A DNA stretch of 64,000 nucleotides from Psychrobacter sp. 4Dc. GTDB taxonomy: Bacteria; Pseudomonadota; Gammaproteobacteria; Pseudomonadales; Moraxellaceae. This document shows, one piece after another, positions 53,501-61,443 of this stretch (positions are counted from its first letter, which is position 1; each line of letters begins with the position of its first letter). The notes under the pieces were generated by a model, which made no database searches, had not been told where the DNA came from, and worked only from the letters and a program-made list of their open reading frames with translations. The DNA lies in the NCBI RefSeq assembly GCF_002836715.1, contig NZ_PJAT01000065.1:1-64000 (forward strand), written 5' to 3'. The translations under genes and the position numbers were made by a program.

Positions 53501-55869
53501 CTATCTGGCGTCAAGACGTTGATCGTCTGTTCAGAGATGACTTTGCCATTGACGTCAGTTGCCACACCGCGCAAGGTGTTCTTGCCGCGCTTCAAATCAA
53601 CAGCATAGTAATCGAAAGCTACAACACTCTGCTTTTTCTGCTCAGCAGTTTTACCGATTTGCTGCTCTGATACGGCTTTGCCATTAGCATAAAGGGTAAA
53701 GCTGCTGCCTAGTGGTGCCTGAACTTGGACCATTTGTTTATAAGTGCTAAGCTGCTGACCTTCATTTAAGTTAATGAAGGTAACATCGTTATTAGCCACT
53801 TCTTTTAAGTATTCTTCGAGCTCTTTTTCTACTGGAGGTGCAACCGTTGTCACGGCCATGTCTACACGATCGGTCGCATCCCCAATCATATCGTTGACAA
53901 TAGCAGAGTCACAATTATTACCAAGGTCTAGGTCGCCATTGATATTACAGCCGCTAGCATTTACATTATCAGTCGTGTTGTTACTATAGTCAGGCTCCAA
54001 AGTCAGCTCAGATTTAACCGCTTGTTCAAGCGTATCATTCTTAGCACCTACTGACTTGCTACGAGCGATAAGCTCTGCATTTAAGCGCTCAGTACTATCG
54101 CCCATGCCGCCAACGATAGCAAAATCTGCACGATGTAGCTCACCGTATTTCAAATCAACAAAACGACTACCGGCATCACCAGCATTGCGATTGCTTTGGG
54201 TAACCAGTTCAGTCTCTCTAGGGATAGTGGTACGATCGACCTTTAGTACGTGTGTTTTGGCACTGATACCATAGAAGTTATATTTACCTTCAGGGTCAGT
54301 TACAATGAAGTTGCCGTTCTCCATGTAGATACGTACACCAGCGACACCAAGCTCGCCGTCTTCTTTTTGCTGAATACCATCGCGATTGATATCATGATAG
54401 ACCTTACCGACGATAATACCATCAGTATTCATAACGCCGCGCTCAACATCAATCTTCCACTGCGCTTCTCTTGAGCCTACGCTTTGACCTTGGTCATTTC
54501 TAGCAACTGCGGTAGCGCGGTTAATACCATCGCCGCCTAGCGATGACGCACCGATGAGCACACGATAAGTAACTTTTTTACTTTCGTTAACTGCCATGTT
54601 TCCTAAGTTCAATACCTGATATTTACCATCAGCTTTAAACTCGGTAGTCTGCGCTTGGTTGATATCAATATCAATCTTTGGACTAACACTTATACTGTTC
54701 TCAACGTAGTCAAAACCACGCGGTAAAGCGTCTTTTAGTTGTACATCATAAGCAGTCGATTTGCCGTTATTGGTAATATCGATGGTATAGCTGACATAAT
54801 CACCAAGCTCTGCAGTTTTGACATCGCTTTCTTTGGTGACGCTTAAAGAAGGAGTGTCATCGACGATAGCAATACTGCTGCTGATATCAATGAGAATGGG
54901 GTCAGCGCTAGGTTCAACGCAGGCATCTAGCGTAGCAGTTAAGATGTCACCTTTTAAGGTTTGGATGATACTGTCGTTAATAGCATTAGCATTGTTCTGT
55001 GTAGGGGCATCTATACGATACTTACCAGTATTGTTTCCCGTTTCAATAGCCTTCAGGGTATAGCTATCACCACTACCAACGGGCGGGTTAGCTGACTTAA
55101 TAGTGAGCCATACTTCGTCGCGGTCATTAGAGTTAATATTACATTGTACATAGCTGGCATCGATATAGACGTTTTCATCGATTTGTGAAGTGGTTTTATT
55201 CTCATCAAACTTAGGAGTGGTGAATTTGATGCCAGATTCAACGATGACCAAGCTGTTGGTAGTGTTATCGCTTGCTGCTGTTACTGACTTATCTTCTACG
55301 ACAACTGCACCGATCTTGATGTCAGTAGTATCACCATCTTTACCATTAGCATCTGATAGAGCTTGTACGATAAACTGAATGCTTTCACTCTGACCGAGCT
55401 TAATCTGAGCACTCATGTTATCAAAAATAAGCTGTCTATCGGTGCTGTCGACGATGCCGTTTTTATTCAGATCTTGATAGACCTTCAAATTAGATAGAGT
55501 TGGTGATATACCACTTAGCCTTAGCTCAACAGTCTGATTACTATAACTAGTGTTGCTTAATACGTTGACCCAACTTACCTCTGTATTAGGCATGACTGTG
55601 CGTAGAGCATGCTGAGTCAAACTGATACCATATTCAGGTAAGGCAGAGGCTTTTACTTGTACTTGGTTTGAGTCAGTACTGATAGTCGTACTGGTATCAC
55701 TGTCAACGTTATAGCTGGCCTGAGCAGTATTATTGATCAGCTGGACCAATGAATCAGTTGCAGCAGACGCGGTATTTGATTGCATAAGCAACATTGCAAA
55801 TGACAGCGCAGAGATCTTCGTTGTACACAATGTGATGCTTTTAGACGTATTGATTACAGTAGATGTCAT
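50560..55869 (-). CDS. Giant outer-membrane barrel protein with DUF11, SdrD-like and Ig-like domains
   Basis: 1769 residues from the ATG at 55869, chosen because it gives a clean signal peptide (cleaved near NTASAA); an ATG 22 codons earlier is possible. N-terminal beta-sandwich repeats include a DUF11 unit at about 340-440 (AELGDYVSYTIDITNNGKST). An SdrD/Cna-B-like module with GKVYHDINRDGIQQKEDGEL is at about 483-545, and an Ig/invasin-like region at about 790-880 (PADGMSEYQIVISLKDRDGR). From about 940 to the end alternating beta strands form an outer-membrane barrel (FLKGKIRGDYLLTLAYDSDK) ending in Phe, the BAM signal. It probably displays its N-terminal arm on one side of the outer membrane. 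The role is unknown. Confidence 0.85.
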   Translation of the reverse strand: MTSTVINTSKSITLCTTKISALSFAMLLMQSNTASAATDSLVQLINNTAQASYNVDSDTSTTISTDSNQVQVKASALPEYGISLTQHALRTVMPNTEVSWVNVLSNTSYSNQTVELRLSGISPTLSNLKVYQDLNKNGIVDSTDRQLIFDNMSAQIKLGQSESIQFIVQALSDANGKDGDTTDIKIGAVVVEDKSVTAASDNTTNSLVIVESGIKFTTPKFDENKTTSQIDENVYIDASYVQCNINSNDRDEVWLTIKSANPPVGSGDSYTLKAIETGNNTGKYRIDAPTQNNANAINDSIIQTLKGDILTATLDACVEPSADPILIDISSSIAIVDDTPSLSVTKESDVKTAELGDYVSYTIDITNNGKSTAYDVQLKDALPRGFDYVENSISVSPKIDIDINQAQTTEFKADGKYQVLNLGNMAVNESKKVTYRVLIGASSLGGDGINRATAVARNDQGQSVGSREAQWKIDVERGVMNTDGIIVGKVYHDINRDGIQQKEDGELGVAGVRIYMENGNFIVTDPEGKYNFYGISAKTHVLKVDRTTIPRETELVTQSNRNAGDAGSRFVDLKYGELHRADFAIVGGMGDSTERLNAELIARSKSVGAKNDTLEQAVKSELTLEPDYSNNTTDNVNASGCNINGDLDLGNNCDSAIVNDMIGDATDRVDMAVTTVAPPVEKELEEYLKEVANNDVTFINLNEGQQLSTYKQMVQVQAPLGSSFTLYANGKAVSEQQIGKTAEQKKQSVVAFDYYAVDLKRGKNTLRGVATDVNGKVISEQTINVLTPDSLQAIDYRTQDSLVPADGMSEYQIVISLKDRDGRPYVASTPITIDTNIGRINLKDGSKEAAGTQITVNGGELLIPVTAPSVPGKGELVIDTGSRKQVIPLQFTAQLRPLIAVGIVEGAISLKDFDGGQITDAQGAFEEELHEISGNDDYAASGRAAMFLKGKIRGDYLLTLAYDSDKKGERLFRDIDPGEYYPVYGDSSAKGFDAQSTSKLYVRLDKGRSFAMYGDLKTQIDDDEGIKLGQYNRTLTGLKAQFEDSNTRVTAFLAETSTSQRVNETRGLGISGPYPLAENFDAVLENSETVEVITRDANNPGLIINRETLTRFADYEIDPISRSLFLTAPIASQDIEGNPIYIRVTVEVDEGGEDYLVGGIAAKQQLTDKVAIGGSYVNSDDPLNKEELASVNSVVKFNDKLKLVAEYAMNKAENPNFQSSNQINATELTDSDVEGNALRIELDFDNKKNTRAKAYYNDADEGFVTGASPLTAGRTESGVEVTHTLNDKKTALKLEGIRTEEHTTDASREGVQASVEHRLSENIVGEIGVRYYKQDATAASRNTQAATDVVDITDDTLFNDDIINQSALSSVSNAEEDIEGTTVRARITSRLPKLNDSLVFAEYEQDIENSSRNATSIGGETALGDLGRLYARHDLINSLSGTYGLDDTDERQRTTVGFDATYMKDGKVYSEYRMRDAISAREAEAAIGLKNKWYVQEGLTLNTLFERVESLEGEESNTATAAGIGVEYLAKENYKASGRFEKRWGETSDTLLGSAGIAYRYTDEVTFLAKDIYSRTDYSDGDRTINRFQLGAAYRDYDSNQLDMLAKFEYRLDDNNTGDDAYQKDTMVWSWNGNYHPTRPLTLSGRYAGKYTEYEADSLTSDNTAHAVYGRGLYDISERWDIGLQAGTYWNNQANDLAYMLGAEVGYSPMTNLWLSLGYNFMGFEDEDIAYDDSTQQGAYFRLRFKFDEDLFKREDPRKNQRLSSNSAF

Positions 55870-56007
55870 AATAGGTCGCTTATCCAATAAAACACGAAGG
55901 GGGTAATAAGTCTCTAGCTTGAATAATATGTGCACAATTCAAGCTAGAGGGTATAACTATAAGCAGCTATTGCCACTCACATGGAGGTTTGAAAAAATCA
56001 TTACTAT

Positions 56008-58032
56008 TTAGTTTTGCTTAATTTTAACAGCGAATTGTAAGTTTGCTTTTGCCTGTGGTGATAAAGTACCAACATTATTTGATACTACTAAATTATTAGT
56101 AGTTGTCGGCGCTGCAACTATCCCTGTAGTAGCTGTACCAGAGGTATTCTTGTTATTTACAGTACCTGGACTATAATCAGCATTTGTCGAAATGCCATTT
56201 TTAATAAGGTCATCTGAAATTACTATACCAGTGATGTCTCTAAACCCAAGTACGTTACTATCGAATGTGTTTATTGCCTCAATGTTATAAACTACACATT
56301 CACCAGCGCTAGCAGTTAAAGATTTGATATCAAACGTACCAGTATAGGAACCATTGCATTTGACATCTAATACTTGTTTCTTATCGAGTTTGATACCGCG
56401 AATCAGTGTTTGATCAGTAATAGGTGCAACGGTTGGTATATTACCTGGCGTAGCACTAGGAACTAAAGTGACAGTAGTTTTTTCATCCTGACCAACTTTT
56501 GCATTGGTTGATGTAACTACATAAGTGATGTTGATGCTAGCTGTAGGGGCAAGCGTGCCTGGAATAGTATAGACACCATCAGTATTGGGCGTTAACACCG
56601 TACCAGTACCACCAATCTGTACATTACTTACGTTGACAGTATCTGCTGTATTGCTCTTAGCGAGGGTAAAAGTAAGATTCGATTCAGTGTCACGACCACC
56701 ATTAGTCACACTAACCGAGTGATTGGCTTGCGTCGTACCATTAGTAACCGTAGGAATTTGAATAACTTGGGGATTTGCTAATGTTAATACACGCTGAGTA
56801 GAGTTTAATGGCTGAGTAGAGTCATTACCGTTGGTGCCATCAGCGACTGCACTACCATCAGTAATATTTTGATCATCGCCTGTAGGATAGAAGTTGATAT
56901 TAGCTTGTTTAGTGGTATCAGTACTATCTATTAAGGTGTTAGAAGTATTTGCATTATCATCCAAATCGTCAGTAACGGTGATATGGTTAAGAGCATTTTG
57001 CGCCAACGCCTCGCCTTGAGCTTTTTTCGCCTTAAATGTGATAGTCACTGTTCCGCCTTTTGGAATACTAGTGGCAGTAAACGAAAATCCTTTATTAGTA
57101 GTAGGAGTACTAATAGTACCGACACTGATGGTAGCGCTACCAGTAGCTACAATGTTAGTACTTGCCAATGGCGCAGACATAATTAAGCCTGTAGGTAGAA
57201 AGTCTTCAATCTTGACATTAGTTGCATCTGCAGAATAGCCATTTGTAACGTCAACGTTCTTTACTACTACTTGGTAGGTCACTTCAGCATTAGAGTTGGT
57301 AACATCGAAAGTACCTGAAGTAATAGTTTTAGCTATGCTAAAGATAGGTAAGATAGTTGAGGATTCATCAGTATTAGTCACAGTTGATTTTGCACCATTA
57401 GCTGGTGTTGAAATTGCTGCAATTTTGGCACTTTGAACACTTAGCTGTAGGCTTTGAGTACTACCACCTTGATTACCTTTAGACTTAGCACTAATATTGA
57501 TTTCTGCTGAATAACCTGCTGGTAATGAAATGCTGCCAGTAGTAACTCCATTAACAGTAGATGAACTTTGTTGTACCCCATTCTCATTCTTGATGATGAT
57601 AGTGGCATTAGATCCAGCTAAGTTATACTTACCACCTGATAAATCAGTTAGGTTATATGTGTAGGTATCATCCAGATTACCAGTATTTTTTACAGTATGT
57701 AAAAACGTTACAAAGCCTTCGGGCACGACCGTTGAACCTACATTTTTTTCATCGTTTTGAAGGGCATCCACGTTATTTGCCGTTAAAGAAAATGAAATAA
57801 CTTCGTTAATGCTGACAGTGACAGGGTTGGAGCTTACAGGAGTCTGCGTTAGACCACCTACGCTATAGCTCGCAGTTGCAACGTTTGTTATGGTTTTAGA
57901 GTTGGTTCCAGCGTTACCACTCTCTGTTGGTGTAGGGGTTAAAGATGGAGCAGCATTAGCCACAGTAGATAGCCCCATGACTGCGGCAACACCAATAGCA
58001 AGCAAACTATAATTAAAAGTATTTGATTTCAT
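56008..58032 (-). CDS. Exported DUF11-repeat protein (674 aa)
   Basis: 674 residues with GGAG before the start. A signal peptide (LLAIGVAAVMGLSTVANAAP) is followed by Thr/Ser/Asn-rich beta-sandwich units. The first, about 40-210, opens with TNVATASYSVGG. A DUF11-like unit at 230-340 contains TYQVVVKNVDVTNGYSADAT. Another is at about 430-520 and a last one at 545-674. The last domain has a Cys pair (VLDVKCNGSY and SAGECVVYNIEAINTFDSNV) and resembles the C-terminus of the 693-residue protein encoded at 58832. There is no barrel or membrane segment. It lies 66 bp after the small DUF11 gene and upstream of the giant barrel gene, so it may be a secreted or surface-tethered subunit. Confidence 0.82.
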   Translation of the reverse strand: MKSNTFNYSLLAIGVAAVMGLSTVANAAPSLTPTPTESGNAGTNSKTITNVATASYSVGGLTQTPVSSNPVTVSINEVISFSLTANNVDALQNDEKNVGSTVVPEGFVTFLHTVKNTGNLDDTYTYNLTDLSGGKYNLAGSNATIIIKNENGVQQSSSTVNGVTTGSISLPAGYSAEINISAKSKGNQGGSTQSLQLSVQSAKIAAISTPANGAKSTVTNTDESSTILPIFSIAKTITSGTFDVTNSNAEVTYQVVVKNVDVTNGYSADATNVKIEDFLPTGLIMSAPLASTNIVATGSATISVGTISTPTTNKGFSFTATSIPKGGTVTITFKAKKAQGEALAQNALNHITVTDDLDDNANTSNTLIDSTDTTKQANINFYPTGDDQNITDGSAVADGTNGNDSTQPLNSTQRVLTLANPQVIQIPTVTNGTTQANHSVSVTNGGRDTESNLTFTLAKSNTADTVNVSNVQIGGTGTVLTPNTDGVYTIPGTLAPTASINITYVVTSTNAKVGQDEKTTVTLVPSATPGNIPTVAPITDQTLIRGIKLDKKQVLDVKCNGSYTGTFDIKSLTASAGECVVYNIEAINTFDSNVLGFRDITGIVISDDLIKNGISTNADYSPGTVNNKNTSGTATTGIVAAPTTTNNLVVSNNVGTLSPQAKANLQFAVKIKQN

Positions 58033-58098
58033 GTAATGCTCCAGAATTAAGACTAAAAATTGAAACGTTAAAAGAGTAAAGGTTTAATATCTATTGAA

Positions 58099-58563
58099 CT
58101 AATTAACGGTGGTATTGAGAGCAACGGCAGCTGACTTTTTAGCTGGCAATAACTTAATATTCCAACGCAGAGTGCGGTATTCAGAGTATGGAATCTTGAC
58201 CATCTTGCCATCGACCTTTCTCATCAAAGGCATATCAGCATAGTTCTTACCATCAGTGCTAGCTTGTGCGCTTGCAGGCATCGCATCACCAGTAAATGTC
58301 ATGTTGGCAGGGATAGGTAACGTCACCATCAAATCATTAATATCTTTATTGATAGTATTGGTATAATTCGCTTTATACTGAATCACAGTACCTGCTGGTG
58401 CAGTACGTACTGCCGTATAGACTGTTTTACCTTCCGCATTCTTTACGACTTGATTAGCCGTAAGTTCCATTTTTAGAGCATCATCAGCATGGGCTACATT
58501 TAGTAGACAACTGGAGGCTACAGTAGCTAGCAGAACATTGCGTAAAAGCTTAAAACGTTTCAT
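58099..58563 (-). CDS. Small exported single-domain DUF11-like protein
   Basis: 154 residues with AAAGGA upstream. A signal peptide (LLRNVLLATVASSCLLNVAH, cleaved near AHA|DDA) is followed by one beta-sandwich of DUF11 type: TAPAGTVIQYKANYTNTINK is the K-x-G-x-x-(V/I)-x-Y-x-x-x-x-x-N pattern, then DLMVTLPIPANMTFTG and the RTLRWNIKLLPAKKSAAVAL strand set. It starts the group leading to the 674-residue and giant barrel proteins. It is separated from the upstream 693-residue gene by a terminator, so it should have its own promoter. It may be a structural subunit; function unknown. Confidence 0.82.
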   Translation of the reverse strand: MKRFKLLRNVLLATVASSCLLNVAHADDALKMELTANQVVKNAEGKTVYTAVRTAPAGTVIQYKANYTNTINKDINDLMVTLPIPANMTFTGDAMPASAQASTDGKNYADMPLMRKVDGKMVKIPYSEYRTLRWNIKLLPAKKSAAVALNTTVN

Positions 58564-58751
58564 ATAAAATCCTTTCTTATACCGTTGCTATCATTGGGAT
58601 ACTAATGGTTTGGGTCATAGTAAAGCTGTCTACAATTTAATATCATTGCTGTCTGTAAAATGCCTATATTTCCCATTGAGCTATTGTCACGTAAACGATA
58701 CAAAGATTCACTATAAAAATGACAAATGGTAATTCGAGGTAGCTAAACGGT

Positions 58752-58785
58752 AAAAGGCCCTGTCTGGGTAGACAGGGCCTTTTTG
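58752..58785 (-). terminator. Strong terminator after the 693-residue surface-protein gene
   Basis: Perfect 13-bp stem AAAGGCCCTGTCT/AGACAGGGCCTTT with a 4-base loop and an adjoining T/A-run, 47 bases after the stop. Confidence 0.9.
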
Positions 58786-58831
58786 GGTTAGAAAAAAATC
58801 AGTAATATTTTAAAGTTGCAAGAAATAATAG

Positions 58832-60913
58832 CTACTGAGTGTCCATAGTCGTGCCATATTTAGTATTAAAATATAGCGTGGCTTTGGTAGGAGTTGATCC
58901 AGTAGGTTTGTTTAAGTTAAACAGCTCAGAGGTAATAGTACCTGTCGGTAGAGTTGTGCCAGTATAGAGAGAAGTAGGATCTCCTTTAGGAACTGGCAAA
59001 GCGAAAACAGAGGTTACCAAGTTGGTTTGCGACTTTACCTGTAATTGATCGTTGATTTGAATATCTTTCAAATCAACATGACCTCGATTATAAGCTTCAA
59101 TTCTATAAGCAATACACTTTCCGGGTTCTATATCTTTTATTTCTGCAATACTAAATACAGGGGTTTGAGAAGGTGTACCAGTAGTACCGTTAAAGTTTGT
59201 ATTGATATTACAATTATGAACATATTGCGATTTAACAAGTACTAAAGAGGCGTTATTCGCCTGAACCTCACCAAAGTCTAAATCACGTGAACCATTACTT
59301 TCAGTCTTATAGTCAAAGGTATTGGCTACCAAAGCGACTTCACGAGTATTTGGCGTAGTATCGACGCTATAATCACTAACATTAGTACTGTCTTTCCATG
59401 AGCCTGGTTCTACTTGCATTACACAAACTTTTTGAGGGGATAATATTGCTATCACACTTGCAGGTACTGTGAATCTGTATTGACCTAACAGTAGGCCTGG
59501 AGAAGCTGACGCTGATATGTTTTGTGCAGAAGTACCTGAAATGTCCGTACCACCATTAGGGCCGCAGTTTGTTAGGCGTACTTGGAGACCGCTGGCGCCA
59601 ATGCCTGACTCTTTGTTGCTACCGCTGCTATCAAAGATGCCGTTGAAATAGTTTGCATTACTAGTAAAAGTTGTAGAAATATTTTGTTTGGTACTATCAC
59701 TAGCAGTAATTCCACCATTATCATTGAATACGAAGCCAGTGAAGGTATAAGATTTGGGTGTATTCGTAATCGTGCAGGTGATCTCATCACCATAGTTCAA
59801 ACCGGATAGTTTAAAAGAGCTACCAGAGCCAATAAGCGTAGTAGAGTTACTGCCCGTCGATGAGTTGAGACAATTATAAGTAGCATTATAGTTATTAATA
59901 CTACCACCATTTGTTACGCGCTCAGATATGGTGTAGGTCGTATTTTCTTTAAGGTTTTGTACACTACTGCTGCTGTTTCCAAGCGTCGATCCGTCTCCAG
60001 TAGTAGTAAATTGATTCAATAGAGTTAAGTTTTCATCGACTCTTGTACTAATCTCGAATTCATCATCAGTGCCGAAACGTGTGCCATTCAACGCTTTTTT
60101 TACGATCAGCTTGGGTGGTGCAAGACAGAAGTAGAAGTCTGAGTAGCCCACAGTATGGGTGCCAGCAGTGTTACTGAAAAAGTTGTTATGTGCTAGCTGT
60201 AGAGGAGTATTAGCGCTGCTATAATTCCAAGAAGCATCAATAGTACATGCTCCAACTGCACAGTTAACGCCTGAAATTCCTGTTACTTTGTTCTTTTCAG
60301 GGTTGATAGTTTGAAATCCAATGTTATACGTCAATTGCCCATTGTTTGCACTAACGTCAACCTCTTCTATGTAAGGAACACCAGAACGTGTAGTGGTAGA
60401 GTCTACATCCTGAATTTTATAGCCAATTTTACTAGCCGAACGATTCAAATCAACTTTCAAAACATGGTTTTTTTTGGCTGTCGTAGAGTTATGAGATAAA
60501 TTAATTGCTGATGATGTTACACCGTCAAAAGAGTCATAAAAAGGCGGTTTAGGTCGGTTATCGCTGTTCAGATCAAGTATTTCTGAAAATACTATATTAA
60601 AAACCTTATTACCTGAAGCCTCTATAAATGTAAAAGCTTTTGATTCGCTTCCAGATGTCCAACTAAGCGGTAAGTATACTACGGGAACATTTGCATTAGG
60701 AGCAGGTGTACTAGATGAAGGGGGATTTGCACCAACATAGTACATTTTATGATTTGCAGGACATGCTGCTACTGTAGAGCTTTCAGTTGTTGCAAAGTTA
60801 GCATGGGCGTCATCTGTAATCAGCCCAATAATTAAGAACGCAAACGTAAAAATGCCTACAATACTACCTACTTTAGAATATTTTTCTAAAAATAAATACT
60901 TATGACTGTTCAT
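58832..60913 (-). CDS. Exported multi-domain surface protein with prealbumin/DUF11-like folds (693 aa)
   Basis: 693 residues with GAGG before the start. The N-terminus is a long signal peptide (VGSIVGIFTFAFLIIGLITD, cleaved after AHA). Next come an unassigned domain of about 250 residues (Cys in AACPANHK, CAVGACT, FYFCLAPP), then a prealbumin-like adhesin domain (LIVKKALNGTRFGTDDEFEI ... TYTISERV ... ITCTITNTPKSYTFTGFVFN). An SdrD-like part follows with VRLTNCGPNGGT. The C-terminal unit has a paired-Cys pattern (YVHNCNINTN, then EPGKCIAYRIEAYNRGHVDL) like that of the 674-residue protein. Its own terminator follows. Likely a secreted adhesin-type protein; function unknown. Confidence 0.8.
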   Translation of the reverse strand: MNSHKYLFLEKYSKVGSIVGIFTFAFLIIGLITDDAHANFATTESSTVAACPANHKMYYVGANPPSSSTPAPNANVPVVYLPLSWTSGSESKAFTFIEASGNKVFNIVFSEILDLNSDNRPKPPFYDSFDGVTSSAINLSHNSTTAKKNHVLKVDLNRSASKIGYKIQDVDSTTTRSGVPYIEEVDVSANNGQLTYNIGFQTINPEKNKVTGISGVNCAVGACTIDASWNYSSANTPLQLAHNNFFSNTAGTHTVGYSDFYFCLAPPKLIVKKALNGTRFGTDDEFEISTRVDENLTLLNQFTTTGDGSTLGNSSSSVQNLKENTTYTISERVTNGGSINNYNATYNCLNSSTGSNSTTLIGSGSSFKLSGLNYGDEITCTITNTPKSYTFTGFVFNDNGGITASDSTKQNISTTFTSNANYFNGIFDSSGSNKESGIGASGLQVRLTNCGPNGGTDISGTSAQNISASASPGLLLGQYRFTVPASVIAILSPQKVCVMQVEPGSWKDSTNVSDYSVDTTPNTREVALVANTFDYKTESNGSRDLDFGEVQANNASLVLVKSQYVHNCNINTNFNGTTGTPSQTPVFSIAEIKDIEPGKCIAYRIEAYNRGHVDLKDIQINDQLQVKSQTNLVTSVFALPVPKGDPTSLYTGTTLPTGTITSELFNLNKPTGSTPTKATLYFNTKYGTTMDTQ

Positions 60914-61443
60914 CTCAAGGCCTCAAGTCAATTATTTACATTCTTAATTTACTACACGAAAAAAGTAAAAATTGGTAACTGTATTTATCTAAATATAACT
61001 AAAAAAAGCCAAAAAAGCTTACTAAAAATGATAGAAGGTTGAATGGTACGACGAGTAGTTATGTCAATGTACTTAGAGTGTAATAAGTCATTACTTATTT
61101 ACCTAACAACTAATCGTTATTTATTTAAAAAATACTTGTTATTTCATCATTTCTCTACAGCCATAAACAACTAGCGCGTAAACGCTTATAATGGAATGTC
61201 ATAGTAATTAACGTTTGAATAGAATAGTCGTAGCATTATGACGGTTTGGCAGGTGTGTTTATTTGATGCATTTGCCGATATGAGTAATACTATTTTTATA
61301 ATCAAGCTGTATATCATCGCACAAAACAATGGAATGCTTGGACGTAGCAGGGACGTGGCAAGTAAACCAATACCTCATCACATATTATTTAACAAAGCTC
61401 TGCCTGATAGACAGGCGTGACTGATATAAAAGGACTAACAAGA
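60914..61443. other. Intergenic region upstream of aceE
   Basis: 530 bp without a convincing gene; a short plus-strand frame at 61238-61420 has no ribosome site or protein-like character. A consensus -10 TATAAT (61187-61192) with TAAACA 17 bases upstream is a possible aceE promoter, giving a leader of about 245 bases. No PdhR-type operator was recognised. Confidence 0.45.

Noticed and set aside
61238-61420. Short plus-strand frame upstream of aceE
   Set aside because: It lacks a ribosome site, has no recognisable product and lies in AT-rich leader DNA; treated as non-coding.
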